From contig NZ_FZNQ01000008.1 in the NCBI RefSeq assembly GCF_900188065.1, forward strand, positions 1 to 64,000: a DNA stretch of 64,000 nt. Reading direction: 5' to 3'. Origin of the DNA: Halorubrum vacuolatum. Its GTDB lineage: Archaea; Halobacteriota; Halobacteria; Halobacteriales; Haloferacaceae. This document shows, piece after piece, positions 25,493-35,067 of this stretch (position 1 is the stretch's first letter; the number at the start of each line of letters is the position of its first letter). The translations under genes and the position numbers were made by a program. The notes under the pieces were generated by a model. That model was not told the origin of the DNA, ran no database searches, and saw nothing but the letters and a program-made list of their open reading frames with translations.

Positions 25493-26575
25493 ATGTCAAG
25501 TGAAACCAACAAGCAAGGACCGAACAGACGGCGATTCATCAAATATACCGGCGCAGCGTCGACCATCGGCATTGCCGGACTGGCTGGATGTGCCGACGAC
25601 GACGACGCGGCTGACGACGCCGGAGCGGACGACGCGGCTGACGACACTGGAGAGGACGACTTCCCCACACAGGACATCCGGTACATCATCCCGTTCGGCG
25701 AGGGTGGTGGAACGGACACCTATGCTCGCCAGATGGTACCGGAGATGGACGATCGGCTAGATGTCAACATCGCCATCGAGAACATCTCCGGTGCCGCATC
25801 GCTGCGGGGCACCGGCGAGGCGTTTAATTCGGAGCCCGACGGGCACACGCTCTGCGCGTTCAACCCGCCGTCGACGCCCGTGTCCGAGATGGTCAACCCG
25901 CAGGACTTCGAACTCCCCGACATGGAGGGCGTCTGTACGTACGCCCGGACACCGTTCGTCATTGTCGCGAACTCCGATTACGAGATCGAGGGATACAACG
26001 ACCTCATGGATCGGTACGAGGACGGGGATCTCGAAGTGTTCAGCGGCAAGGAACGGGGCGGCGTCGACCACGTGATGGCGCTGCTGATGCAGGAACTTCA
26101 CGGCCTCAACTGGGACACCTACGTCGGCTACGACGGTACCGGCCCCGCAGTACAAGCGACCATTTCGGATGAGGTTCCCGCGTGTATCGCGACCGACACC
26201 GGGTCGGAGGCCGGCGTCGAGGACGGCTCGCTCGACCTCGTCGTCTCGCTCGTAAGCGAGGAGGCCGGCGGTACCAATGTGTTCCCCGACCTCGAAGACA
26301 TCACCGAACTCGGCTACGAAAACATCGACTTCATCTCGAACCTCACCCGCGGCATCTACGCGCCCCCGGACACGCCGGCGGATCGGCGGCAGGTGATCGC
26401 CGATGTGGTTGAAGAAGCGCTCGCGACCGACGCGGTCCAGGAGTGGTCCGAGGACACCGGTAATGTCGTCGAGTTCGGCGACGGCGACTTCGCGGATCAG
26501 GTCCTCCAGGACGCCTACGAGATCATCCCGGAGAACGTCGACCTCGAAGAGGTTCGCGAAGCGGCGGCGGAGTAA
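25493..26575 (+). CDS. tctC: TctC-type tricarboxylate-binding lipoprotein
   Basis: This is a 360-residue solute-binding protein. The Tat motif NRRRFIKYTGAAST precedes a lipobox (GIAGLAGC, Cys about 33) and an Asp-rich linker. The mature part starts with the TctC signature IRYIIPFGEGGGTDTYARQM and continues with the Bug-type ENISGAASLRGTGEAFNSEP. It captures a carboxylate outside the cell and hands it to TctAB. Compared with bacterial TctC, the entry loop is preserved. The gene opens the operon TctC-TctB-TctA with a TATA-like AT-rich stretch at about 25455-25470. Confidence 0.9.
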   Translation: MSSETNKQGPNRRRFIKYTGAASTIGIAGLAGCADDDDAADDAGADDAADDTGEDDFPTQDIRYIIPFGEGGGTDTYARQMVPEMDDRLDVNIAIENISGAASLRGTGEAFNSEPDGHTLCAFNPPSTPVSEMVNPQDFELPDMEGVCTYARTPFVIVANSDYEIEGYNDLMDRYEDGDLEVFSGKERGGVDHVMALLMQELHGLNWDTYVGYDGTGPAVQATISDEVPACIATDTGSEAGVEDGSLDLVVSLVSEEAGGTNVFPDLEDITELGYENIDFISNLTRGIYAPPDTPADRRQVIADVVEEALATDAVQEWSEDTGNVVEFGDGDFADQVLQDAYEIIPENVDLEEVREAAAE

Positions 26576-26626
26576 CGGTAGGAGTCGGCACCTTTATTGC
26601 GCCGATTCTAAATATTGTGATCGAAT

Positions 26627-27187
26627 ATGGACGTACAGCAAACGTATCTCAGGGTCATCGAGCGAATCAGCTTAGAGCACATCGTTCTCCTCACGATGCT
26701 CGTCTCGTCGGTGTACATGCTGTGGGACTCGTTCCGCTTCGGAATTGCTCCCGCTGCGACGTTCCCTCGAATGATGGGATCGGTCGTGTTGATCATGACC
26801 CTCCTCCTCATCTTCCGATCGTACCTGCCTGAGCCGCTCCGCTCGGTCGTCGCCGACTCACCGGATCTCATCGACGTCGACGAGGATTTCGCTGCGCAGG
26901 AGGACGATGAAGAGACCGAGGAACAGATCTCGGTCGTCGACCGGCCGATCCACGACTCGCTCATGGTCGGGACGCTCATCGTTGGATTCGGACTGCTGGC
27001 GTACGCGATCGGGATCATGTGGGCGAGTCCGATCTTTGTGGCGGTGTACGGGCTCTGGTTCAGGCTCTCGTGGAAGATCATTCTTCTATTGGTCGTCGTA
27101 TCACTGCTCATCGGCTTTGGATTCTTCGAAGCGCTTGGACTGCGGGTCGATAGAGGCGAGATATTCCTCACGGAGGGGGTCCTGTGA
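26627..27187 (+). CDS. tctB: TctB-type small membrane subunit of tripartite tricarboxylate transporter
   Basis: This is a 186-residue protein with about four TM helices in two pairs, separated by an acidic loop (DEDFAAQEDDEETEEQ). FRFGIAPAATFPRMMG matches the TctB start pattern (G.gP..fP...). Its stop overlaps the GTG of tctA (GTGA), so they are translationally coupled. TctB pairs with TctA to form the membrane carrier. Confidence 0.88.
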   Translation: MDVQQTYLRVIERISLEHIVLLTMLVSSVYMLWDSFRFGIAPAATFPRMMGSVVLIMTLLLIFRSYLPEPLRSVVADSPDLIDVDEDFAAQEDDEETEEQISVVDRPIHDSLMVGTLIVGFGLLAYAIGIMWASPIFVAVYGLWFRLSWKIILLLVVVSLLIGFGFFEALGLRVDRGEIFLTEGVL

Positions 27188-28677
27188 GCGCGACACAGGC
27201 AATCATCGAGGCGACGTTCACCCTCTTCGCGTGGCCGACGTTCGGCTGGGTGGTCGTCGGAATCATCCTCGGCGTGATCGCCGGCTCGCTGCCGGGGGTG
27301 GGCAGTGCGATGGGTATGGCGATCGTGCTCCCACTCACGCTCCCGTTAGGGCCCGTTAACGCCATCGTCCTGCTCGTGAGCATGTACAGCGGCGCGATGT
27401 ACGGCGGCTCGATATCCGCCATCTTAGTCAACGTCCCGGGAACTGGCGGGGCAGCAGCGACGACGCTTGACGGCTATCAGATGACCAAACAGGGGAACGC
27501 GGTCAAGGCGCTCGCGATGTCGGCGACGGCGTCGGCGACCGCCGGCTTCTTTACGGTATTAACGCTGGTGCTGTTCTCTCCGATCCTGATCGAGATCGTG
27601 TTGATGTTCGGCTCGCCCGAGTTCTTCCTCATGGCGGCGTTCGGTATCGCGATGATCACCGTCGTCGTTCAAGGGTCGATGGTGAAAGGGATCGCCGCGG
27701 GCACGTTTGGCCTGTTGCTCACCTCGATCGGTATCGCACCGAACGCGCCCGAACTTCGCTACACGTTCGGGTCGCTCGCGTTATACGACGGGTTGGACTT
27801 CATCGCGGCGCTGATCGGGATGTTCGCGATCGCGGAGATGCTCAAACTCGCCGCGAAGGAGGGCGGGATCGCCGATGAGGAGCTCGACATGTCCGGCAGC
27901 GTCACCGAGGGCGTCTGGGAGACGTTCCGCTATCCGGTGACGGTCGTGAAGTCGGGCTACATGGGGATGCTCATCGGCGCGATTCCCGGGGCGGGTGCGA
28001 CCGTTGCCAACTTCTTCGCGTACGGCGAGGCGATGCGAGCGAGCAAGGACTCGGAAAGCTTCGGAAAGGGGAATCCGGAGGGCGTCATCTCGGCGGAGTC
28101 GTCGAACAACGGAACGATCGGTGGTTCGCTCATTCCGACCATCTCGTTCGGGATCCCCGGCAGCGGCTCCACGGCGGTGCTGCTCGGCGGGCTGCTCATG
28201 CACGGGCTGCGACCGGGCCCGCAGCTGTTCGGTGAGGAGTTGGCGACGACCTACACGTTTCTCCTCGCATTGATGGTCGGCAACGTGTTCATCATTCTCG
28301 CGGGCGTATTTCTCGTCACGCGAATGGGCCGGATCACGCAGGTCAACACTCACGTCATCATTCCCGTGATCGTCGTTCTCTCGGTGGTCGGTGGCTACTC
28401 GCTTCGGACGAACTGGATCGATGTACTCACCGTCATCGGGCTCGGCGTGCTCGGGTACATGATGGTGAAACACGACTACTCGATCATCGCGTTCGTGCTC
28501 GGCGTGGTGCTCGGCCCGATCGCCGAGGAGAACCTGATGCGATCGCTGCAGCTCTCGGACGGATCGTTCCTGATATTCGTCACCCGACCGCTCTCGCTGC
28601 TTATCGTTATCCTCATCATCGCGGTGCTAGCCGGACCGTACGTTAAACCATGGCTGGCCGATCGCCGCGCGGGGTAG
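27184..28677 (+). CDS. tctA: TctA-type large membrane subunit of tripartite tricarboxylate transporter
   Basis: This is a 497-residue membrane protein with about twelve TM helices. Signatures: GVIAGSLPGVGSAMGMAIVL, YGGSISAILVNVPGTGGAAA near the N-terminus, and IGAIPGAGATVANFFAYG with FGKGNPEGVISAESSNN and IPTISFGIPGSGSTAVLLGG in the middle, all diagnostic of TctA. It imports citrate, tricarballylate, aconitate or related acids with sodium or protons. It starts with GTG at 27184, coupled to tctB. Substrate unknown; the surrounding genes favour a tricarboxylate. Confidence 0.93.
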   Translation: MSATQAIIEATFTLFAWPTFGWVVVGIILGVIAGSLPGVGSAMGMAIVLPLTLPLGPVNAIVLLVSMYSGAMYGGSISAILVNVPGTGGAAATTLDGYQMTKQGNAVKALAMSATASATAGFFTVLTLVLFSPILIEIVLMFGSPEFFLMAAFGIAMITVVVQGSMVKGIAAGTFGLLLTSIGIAPNAPELRYTFGSLALYDGLDFIAALIGMFAIAEMLKLAAKEGGIADEELDMSGSVTEGVWETFRYPVTVVKSGYMGMLIGAIPGAGATVANFFAYGEAMRASKDSESFGKGNPEGVISAESSNNGTIGGSLIPTISFGIPGSGSTAVLLGGLLMHGLRPGPQLFGEELATTYTFLLALMVGNVFIILAGVFLVTRMGRITQVNTHVIIPVIVVLSVVGGYSLRTNWIDVLTVIGLGVLGYMMVKHDYSIIAFVLGVVLGPIAEENLMRSLQLSDGSFLIFVTRPLSLLIVILIIAVLAGPYVKPWLADRRAG

Positions 28678-28802
28678 ATTGCCCTGCGTCCCCACCGCGG
28701 CGTTTCAGCGCGGTTCGTCCTCGTTCTCGGATAGGTACACGGTGATCGTCGTCTCCGGGACGGAATAAAATAAATAAACGAGCCGCGCAGCCGCAATGCT
28801 AC

Positions 28803-29780
28803 TTAAAAGAAGGTGAACTCGCCGTCCTCGACGACCACTTCGCCGTCGAGTTCGAGGGTCGGCTCCGCCATCATCGCGTCGAAGTGAACCGGCGCACGGG
28901 TCGTCCCGCCGAGGTTGCTGCTGGTGCCGATGCCGAAGTGGACGTTGCCGTAGCGGCCATGATCGTTCGAGAACCAGCCGTTGAACTCGGGACATTCGGG
29001 GTTCATACCGACCGCAAGCTGGGCGATATTGTACACCGCGGGGTCGTCGTGTTCGGCCCAGACGCGCTCGATCGTCTCCGCCTCCTTGCCACCGTCGACG
29101 GAGGTGACGGCGCCGTCCTCGATCTCCATGGTCACCGGCTCCTTCAGCACACCGATATCGAGGTTGGGGATCGCCCCGTCGAAGACGACCGTCCCGTCCG
29201 TGCCACCCTCGACCGGTGCGATGTTGGACTCGATGTGGACGAGCGCCGTGAACTCGCCGGGCTCGTCCGCGATCCCGGGGTGCGCGTTTCCGTCCCGTCC
29301 CTCGAGGTCGACGGTGACGTCGGTTCCTTGGGGGGAGGTGACCCGTGCCTCGCTCGCCTCGGTGAATTTCCGGGCCATTTCCTCACAGTGGGGTCGCATC
29401 CCCTCGTAGTCGGCATACAGCCCGCCCTTCACGAGCTGCTCGTCGGTGAACTTCACCATGCTGATGACGCGGGCCCCGTTCTCTTTCGCCTCCGCCGTCG
29501 CCGACGAGTGGGTGATCGACCGATGTACGGGCGTGATGATCACGTCCGCCTCCATCATCGCCGCTGCGACGGTGTCCTCCGGCTCGTTACCGTCGTACTC
29601 CCGTGGGTCCATCATCGCCATCGTCACGTTCGCATCACGCTCGTTCGCCGCGGCGGCGACACGTTCGGCGACGTCAGCGACCTCCCAGTCGGTAACGACT
29701 AATACGTCTTCACCCGGCTTCACGGCGGCACAGGTTTCGACGACGATACTCGCGCCTTTCATCTCCTGAACGGAGTCCAT
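28803..29780 (-). CDS. M29 aminopeptidase / NicX-like metalloenzyme, paralogue 1
   Basis: This is a 325-residue protein of the thermophilic aminopeptidase (M29) fold. Typical blocks are VVETCAAVKPGEDVLVVTDW at the start, SPQGTDVTVDLEG in the middle, and NIAQLAVGMNPECPEF, GNVHFGIGTSSNLGGTTRAP and HFDAMM in the metal-binding C-terminal half. The fold is shared by aminopeptidases and 2,5-dihydroxypyridine dioxygenase (NicX), and haloarchaeal members in catabolic loci more often resemble the latter in length and composition. Substrate unknown. It is divergent from a paralogue that starts 157 bases away. Confidence 0.7.
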   Translation of the reverse strand: MDSVQEMKGASIVVETCAAVKPGEDVLVVTDWEVADVAERVAAAANERDANVTMAMMDPREYDGNEPEDTVAAAMMEADVIITPVHRSITHSSATAEAKENGARVISMVKFTDEQLVKGGLYADYEGMRPHCEEMARKFTEASEARVTSPQGTDVTVDLEGRDGNAHPGIADEPGEFTALVHIESNIAPVEGGTDGTVVFDGAIPNLDIGVLKEPVTMEIEDGAVTSVDGGKEAETIERVWAEHDDPAVYNIAQLAVGMNPECPEFNGWFSNDHGRYGNVHFGIGTSSNLGGTTRAPVHFDAMMAEPTLELDGEVVVEDGEFTFF

Positions 29781-29936
29781 GTCCCGAAAACACACAGCGG
29801 GGTACTAATACGTTCCTGTAACGGATCCGGTCGTGTGGAGCCGCCCCGTCCACACCGACTCCGGACGTCAGCCAGCGTGCACTCTCATTATCGATGATTT
29901 TATGCGTAAACGTGATAAGAGCCAGTGTACGTTACC

Positions 29937-30911
29937 ATGTTAGACGTTGAGATGGCGGAGGCGGCAAGCGGCATCGTCGAGGAGTGTCTCGACGTGCAGC
30001 CGGGTGAGGAAGTGTTGATCATCGCCGACGCGCGGAAGGAGCGCGTCGGCCGTGCCATCGCCCGTGCGGCGGCGGCCGTGGGCGGTGAGTCGATCACGAT
30101 GACGATGCCGCTGCTCGACAGTCACGGCAACGAACCGCCCGAGGCGGTCGCCGCCGCGATGAAATCCGCGGACGTGGCGTTTACCTGTACGAGCCACGCG
30201 ATCACCCACACGCGGTCCCGCCTGGCGGCCGCGGAGGCCGGGACGCGCTTCGGCATCCTTCGAAGCGTCACCGAGGACATGATGGTCGAGGGGGCGATGA
30301 GCGTCGATTTCGAGGAGCTCCGACGACGAACCGAAGCGGTTCGAGACGTGCTCGATGCCGCCTCAGACGTTCACGTCACGAGCGAGGAGGGCACGGACGT
30401 GACGTTCAGCGTCGAGGGGTGCTCGGCGTTTTCACTCGACGGCTACTTCCACGAGAACTACGGGTTCGCGACGCTTCCCCCGGGAGAGTCGCCGACCCAT
30501 CCCGCCGAGGGGACCGCAAACGGCACCATCGTCGTCGACGTCTCGATGGACAACCTCGGCCAGCTCGATGAGCCGATCTCCCTCGAAATCGAGGACGGCT
30601 TCGTCACGTCGGTAGACGGCGGAGAGCAGGCGGACGACCTCCGTCGGATCATCGAGGAGAACGACGAGAACGCCGGCAACCTTGCGGAGTTCGCCATCGG
30701 CACGAACCCGAAGGCAAAGCTCATCGGGAACCTCGCCGAGGACAAAAAGCTCGCGGGGACGGTCCACTTCGCGATCGGCGACAACGAGTCACTCGGCGGG
30801 ACGCTTAAAAGCGATATCCACCTCGACGGGGTTCTCAGGCGGCCGACCGTCGACCTCGATGGACGCACGGTCGTGGAGAACGGCGAACTGGCAACGGACC
30901 TCTTCGAATAG
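29937..30911 (+). CDS. M29 aminopeptidase / NicX-like metalloenzyme, paralogue 2
   Basis: This is a 324-residue paralogue of the divergent upstream protein: GIVEECLDVQPGEEVLIIAD, TSEEGTDVTFSVEG, NLAEFAIGTNPKAKLIGNLA, GTVHFAIGDNESLGGTLKSD and IHLDGVL occupy the same places. ATG 29937 was chosen because a TATA-like TTTTATG lies about 35 bases upstream. The two copies differ widely, so the duplication is old. The pair could form two steps or a heteromer. After the stop, CCCCGATTCGGGG (30914-30926) may form a small terminator hairpin. Function is inferred only at family level. Confidence 0.7.
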   Translation: MLDVEMAEAASGIVEECLDVQPGEEVLIIADARKERVGRAIARAAAAVGGESITMTMPLLDSHGNEPPEAVAAAMKSADVAFTCTSHAITHTRSRLAAAEAGTRFGILRSVTEDMMVEGAMSVDFEELRRRTEAVRDVLDAASDVHVTSEEGTDVTFSVEGCSAFSLDGYFHENYGFATLPPGESPTHPAEGTANGTIVVDVSMDNLGQLDEPISLEIEDGFVTSVDGGEQADDLRRIIEENDENAGNLAEFAIGTNPKAKLIGNLAEDKKLAGTVHFAIGDNESLGGTLKSDIHLDGVLRRPTVDLDGRTVVENGELATDLFE

Positions 30912-31107
30912 CTCCCCGATTCGGGGTCGTTAAACGGCCTGGCTTTATGACTGGTCACGCAGGGAGCCGCCGTCGTTCTCGACACGCCCGCAATCGTCGC
31001 GGTTCGTTTTATAAACACAGTCGCTACATTCCGGTGGTGATCTGCGTTCTCGGCGTCCCGTCGTCAACCAGGGCGTCACCCATCTACCCATGGCCGTCCG
31101 GGGTCGT

Positions 31108-32259
31108 TTATAATCGGTCGGGATCCCGGGCGTAGGCGGTGCCGCTCATCAGCAGTCGAGCCGTTCGATCGATGGAGACGGACGCGATCGTCTCCCCGTC
31201 GCCGCGTTCGACGCCGATCCGGATCGTCCCCTTCGGGTGGCCGATCCGCACCGCGTCGCCCGTGCCACGCGCGACCGTGGCTGGGATCGTTTCCGGAACC
31301 CGGGTCGCCGCGGCGAGACACATCGCGCCGGTGGTGGCGTACGCGTGGTGTGGACGTCCCGTCGACACCATCCGCGCGACCACGTCGACGTCGGCGGCCG
31401 CCACCGATCCCCCGACCGTGGTCTCGTATCCCTGTGGCGGGGCGACGACGGCGATAAACGGCATGGTCGGGCGCGCCTCGCTCGCGGCTGCGGGCTCGTC
31501 GACGAGTCCGAGTTCGACGCAGGCCGCACCGCGGATCCGTTCGAGCCGTTCGAGCAGTCCCTCGCGTGCCTCAAGCGTCGCCGGCGACTCGGTCCCGTCG
31601 AGGCCCAGATCCGACGCCTCGAGAAACACCGTCACGTTCGTCGCGTCGACGACGGAGACGCGGTACGTCTCGCCATCGACGGACAGCTCGTCGACGGCGT
31701 TGCCGGTCGGCAGCGTCGCGCCGAGCATCCCCCCGCCCGGATGGAGGTAGCGGGTGGGGATCCGCGCGCCGCTGCCGGGAACGCCGTCGATCCGGCAGTC
31801 GCCGTACGGGGTCGGCTCACCGTCGACGACCGGCATCGCCTGTTCGAGCGTGGAGTCGGTGTTCACGCTGTGGATCCGGACGGTCGTCGTCGGCTCCGTC
31901 GGCTCGACGAGCCCCTCAAGGATCCCGTACACCCCGACCGCGCTCGCGAGATTGCCACAGTTGCCGTCCCAGTCGACCGTCGCGTGCTCGATCCCGACCT
32001 GTGCGTACTCGTAGGTCAGGTCGACGCCGTCACGCTCGGACCGATCGACGAGCATGAGCTTGCTCGTGTGGGTGTGTGAGCCCCCGAGCCCGTCGACCTG
32101 CAGCGGGTCAGGCGAGCCGAACAGTTCGAGCACGAACGCGTCCCGCGCGTCCGGCTCCGTGGGGATCGCGTCGCTCGACGTGAAAAATCCCTTGCTCGTT
32201 CCGCCCCGGATCAGGTGCCCGTCTATCCCGTGTTGCAGTCGGGAGTCATCCGTGACCAT
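31108..32259 (-). CDS. PrpF-family isomerase/tautomerase, paralogue 1
   Basis: This is a 383-residue protein of the PrpF family (diaminopimelate-epimerase fold): LIRGGTSKGFFTSSDAIP at the start (catalytic-Lys region), GSHTHTSKLMLVD, DWDGNCGNLASAVGVYGI with the conserved Cys, and GVPGSGARIPT. Family members isomerise double bonds in 2-methylaconitate, aconitate or 4-oxalomesaconate. It lies on the minus strand opposite a 34-codon ORF, and a second PrpF gene lies 2.8 kb away beside a TcuA-like dehydrogenase, suggesting both act on unsaturated tricarboxylates (inference). Confidence 0.86.
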   Translation of the reverse strand: MVTDDSRLQHGIDGHLIRGGTSKGFFTSSDAIPTEPDARDAFVLELFGSPDPLQVDGLGGSHTHTSKLMLVDRSERDGVDLTYEYAQVGIEHATVDWDGNCGNLASAVGVYGILEGLVEPTEPTTTVRIHSVNTDSTLEQAMPVVDGEPTPYGDCRIDGVPGSGARIPTRYLHPGGGMLGATLPTGNAVDELSVDGETYRVSVVDATNVTVFLEASDLGLDGTESPATLEAREGLLERLERIRGAACVELGLVDEPAAASEARPTMPFIAVVAPPQGYETTVGGSVAAADVDVVARMVSTGRPHHAYATTGAMCLAAATRVPETIPATVARGTGDAVRIGHPKGTIRIGVERGDGETIASVSIDRTARLLMSGTAYARDPDRL

Positions 32260-32301
32260 GCCGGACGATGGCGGAGTGTGGAAATAAACGCGACCATCCC
32301 A

Positions 32302-32406
32302 ATGGACGACCGTGCGGAGGCGATACTCGCCCGCCTCGCGGCGCTCTCTGCACCGTTCGGTACCGAAATCGTCGTCGAGGACGGGATCGGCCGAGTCGTT
32401 AGCTGA
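32302..32406 (+). CDS. Possible 34-residue acidic protein
   Basis: ATG at 32302 opens a frame MDDRAEAILARLAALSAPFG followed by TEIVVEDGIGRVVS. The composition is haloarchaeal and a helix followed by a short beta hairpin is plausible. It is divergent from the PrpF gene (42 bases apart) and its stop codon abuts the stop of the convergent zinc dehydrogenase with no gap (32406/32407). No family is recognised; it could be a microprotein or chance. Confidence 0.35.
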   Translation: MDDRAEAILARLAALSAPFGTEIVVEDGIGRVVS

Positions 32407-33510
32407 TCACAACACGATCTGTGCCGGCCCCAACGCGTCGTGTTCGTCCTTCGCGAGCGTGATCTCGACCGCGCGCTCGAACGCGTCCAGTCCGTCGAGT
32501 TCGTGTGTCACGTATCGATCGATCGGGACGTCGCCGTCGGCCACGAGCCGCGCGGCGAGCGTTGCGGTGTCGGTACGTGGCGTCAAATCGGCGACCCCCT
32601 TACGTGGGTTGACCCAGTCGATCGACTTCGATCGGAACGAGCGGGGCCGGACCGAGAGGTCTCCCGTGATGTGACCAACCTGGAGGATCGTGCCGCCGCC
32701 CCGGACCGCCCGATACGCCTGTGCGAGCGGATCATCGCCCACGGTTCCGTGCGATTGGTCGCCGCCAACCGCCTCAATCGCCACGTCGACGCCGAGCCCA
32801 TCGGTCCGGTCACGCATCGCGGCGACCGGATCGGTCGTCCGTGCGTCGATCGGGACGAGTCCGCATTCGGCGGCGACCTCGAGCGGCCGGTCCCTGACGT
32901 CGACGGCGAAGACGCGATCCGCGCCGAAGCGTCGTGCCAACACCCCGCACTGAAATCCCATGACGCCGGCACCCAGCACCGCGACGTCGTCGCCGGGATC
33001 GATGTCGGCGTCGACCATACAGAGCACCGAACTGGCGAGCGGCTGGAGCGCGGCGGCGGCGGGGGCGCTGACCCCCTCCGGAACTCGCCGGAGCGGCTCG
33101 ACAGGCAGTGTGAGGTACTCCGCGAGCGCCCCGGGGCGGTCGTATCCGATGGCGACGGTGTCCACACACCCGTTCGCATGCCCCGACCGACAGTAGCTGC
33201 AGGTTCCACAGTGGATCTTCCCCGGTGCATACACCCGATCGCCGACTGCGAGCGATTCGACGGCAGCGCCACGGTCGATGACCTCGCCGACGAACTCATG
33301 CCCGAAGAGCCGGGTGCCGTCGGCCGCTCCGTTGATCGCCTCCGCAACGGCATCGTAGTGTGCGACCTCCATTCCCCGATAGAGGCTACACTCGGTGACG
33401 CTCAACTGAACCCGTTCGACCCGGATCAGCACTTCCCCTCGGTTCGGGGTCGGACGCTCCACGTCGCTGATGCGTGCGGATCCGAACCCGTCGATGACAA
33501 CAGCTTGCAT
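32407..33510 (-). CDS. Zinc-dependent alcohol dehydrogenase (MDR family)
   Basis: This is a 367-residue medium-chain dehydrogenase. The GHEFVGEVIDRGAAV signature holds catalytic zinc ligands, CGTCSYCRSGHANGC binds the structural zinc with four Cys, and VAVLGAGVMGFQCGVLARR binds NAD(P). ATG 33510 was chosen: a TATA-like TATTTATC lies about 27 bases upstream on the minus strand (33531-33538). It probably oxidises an alcohol or polyol of the pathway served by the neighbouring isomerases. Divergent from the TcuA-like gene, with a short palindrome TGTGTGACACA (33564-33574) between the two promoters. Confidence 0.86.
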   Translation of the reverse strand: MQAVVIDGFGSARISDVERPTPNRGEVLIRVERVQLSVTECSLYRGMEVAHYDAVAEAINGAADGTRLFGHEFVGEVIDRGAAVESLAVGDRVYAPGKIHCGTCSYCRSGHANGCVDTVAIGYDRPGALAEYLTLPVEPLRRVPEGVSAPAAAALQPLASSVLCMVDADIDPGDDVAVLGAGVMGFQCGVLARRFGADRVFAVDVRDRPLEVAAECGLVPIDARTTDPVAAMRDRTDGLGVDVAIEAVGGDQSHGTVGDDPLAQAYRAVRGGGTILQVGHITGDLSVRPRSFRSKSIDWVNPRKGVADLTPRTDTATLAARLVADGDVPIDRYVTHELDGLDAFERAVEITLAKDEHDALGPAQIVL

Positions 33511-33563
33511 GGAGGGTGCTGATCGGGCCTGGGATAAATACCCTCGCACGACGGCAGCCTCCG

Positions 33564-33574
33564 TGTGTGACACA
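33564..33574. promoter_or_regulatory. Palindrome between divergent MDR and TcuA-like promoters
   Basis: TGTGTGACACA (arms TGTGT/ACACA) sits midway between a TATA box for the minus-strand dehydrogenase (33531-33538) and one for the plus-strand flavoprotein (CTATACTC, about 33605-33612). A factor bound here could control both; the IclR protein encoded downstream is a candidate. Confidence 0.35.
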
Positions 33575-33636
33575 TTTAGCGAGGTGTGTCTCGGGACGAA
33601 ACGCCTATACTCGTGCCCTATTCAGATGCATGTGTA

Positions 33637-35067
33637 ATGAACGTGATCGACGATCAGGATCTGGTCGTGGTAGGGTGTGGTATCGCGGGGCTTAGCGCCG
33701 CCAACCGGGCGGTCGAGCTCGGACTCGACGTGACGGTGCTTGAGAAAGCGCCGAAGGAAAACCGTGGCGGACACACCTGGCACAGCGAGTCGTTTCGTGT
33801 CGCCTCCACCGACTGTGACCTCGAACAGTATGGCTACGAGTTCGCCATCGACGACTACACGCCGGAGGACTTCTATGCGGACATCATGAAACAGACGAAC
33901 GGGCGAGCCGACCCCGACCTCGCTCGCACCATCGTCGACGAGATCGGTGGGACGGTCGAGTGGCTCACCGAGCATGGCGTCGAGTGGGACATGGAGCCGC
34001 TCAACTCGGGATACACCGTCGCCCGGACGTTCTTCGACGGTGACCAGCTCGTAAGCGCGCTCGTTGAGGCGGCCGAGTCGGAGGGAGCGACGTTCCAGTA
34101 CCGGACCGAAGCGCGCGAGATCGTGTTCGATGACGGCGAGGTCGCCGGCGTCCGCGCGCGCACCGACGACGGCCACGTCGAGTTCCGATCCGACGCCGTC
34201 GTGGTCGCTGCGGGTGGATACGAGTCGAGCGAGGAGAAACGGACCCGATATTATGGCTCGGATTACGACGCGATAAAAGTCCGCGGAAGCCGGTACAACA
34301 CCGGTGAGGGGATCGACATGGTGCTCGACGCCGGCGGCCGCGCGACCGGACAGTGGGGTGGCGCACACATGGCGCTCATCGACAGCGCCTCCCCCGACTA
34401 CGAGGGTGGGGCAAATCGCGTCGACGGCTATCAGTACGGCGTGCTGCTCAACGACCGCGGCGAGCGGTTCTTCGACGAGGGCGAGGACGCCCGGGCACAC
34501 ACGTACGCGAAGCTCGGTCGGATCATCTTCGAGGAGCCGAACCACGTCGCATACATCGTCATCGACGACTCGCTCACCGAACATATGCGCGCAACGGGCC
34601 CCGGCGACTGGGTGACGGGCGACAGCGTGGCGGCGGTCCTCGACGAACTGGGCTGTGCGTCGCCGGAGACGGGCGCTGAAACGGTCGCGGCGTTCAACGA
34701 GGCGACCGATCCCGACGACTTCGATCCCGACTCGCTGGATGGAAACCGGACGCATGGGCTCGATCCGGAAAAGACTAACTGGGCGATCCCGCTCGAGGAA
34801 CCGCCGTTCCACGGCTATCGCGTCACCGGCGGCATCACCTTCGGATTCGGGGGCGCCGCGACCGACGATCGGGCCCGCGCGCTGGACACGATCGGGCGAC
34901 CCATTCCCGGACTCTACGTCGCCGGAAACACGACGGGCGGCCTTTTTTATGACAACTATCCGGGCGGGACGGGACTCGCGAACGGTGCCGTGTTCGGCCG
35001 CATCGCCGCCGAGGAGAGCGCCGAGTTCGTGGGGATGGTACCTGCGGGGGTGGGGAACGACGCATGA
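33637..35067 (+). CDS. FAD-dependent tricarballylate dehydrogenase-like flavoprotein
   Basis: This is a 476-residue member of the fumarate reductase/succinate dehydrogenase flavoprotein family. The FAD site is [20 protein letters not shown], followed by [20 protein letters not shown], a pattern close to TcuA (lead GGNSRHT in bacteria), [26 protein letters not shown] and [20 protein letters not shown] with the C-terminal [17 protein letters not shown]. TcuA oxidises tricarballylate to cis-aconitate. ATG 33637 fits a TATA box about 28 bases upstream. The stop overlaps the second PrpF start (ATGA), so the pair is coupled. Confidence 0.8.
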   Translation: MNVIDDQDLVVVGCGIAGLSAANRAVELGLDVTVLEKAPKENRGGHTWHSESFRVASTDCDLEQYGYEFAIDDYTPEDFYADIMKQTNGRADPDLARTIVDEIGGTVEWLTEHGVEWDMEPLNSGYTVARTFFDGDQLVSALVEAAESEGATFQYRTEAREIVFDDGEVAGVRARTDDGHVEFRSDAVVVAAGGYESSEEKRTRYYGSDYDAIKVRGSRYNTGEGIDMVLDAGGRATGQWGGAHMALIDSASPDYEGGANRVDGYQYGVLLNDRGERFFDEGEDARAHTYAKLGRIIFEEPNHVAYIVIDDSLTEHMRATGPGDWVTGDSVAAVLDELGCASPETGAETVAAFNEATDPDDFDPDSLDGNRTHGLDPEKTNWAIPLEEPPFHGYRVTGGITFGFGGAATDDRARALDTIGRPIPGLYVAGNTTGGLFYDNYPGGTGLANGAVFGRIAAEESAEFVGMVPAGVGNDA

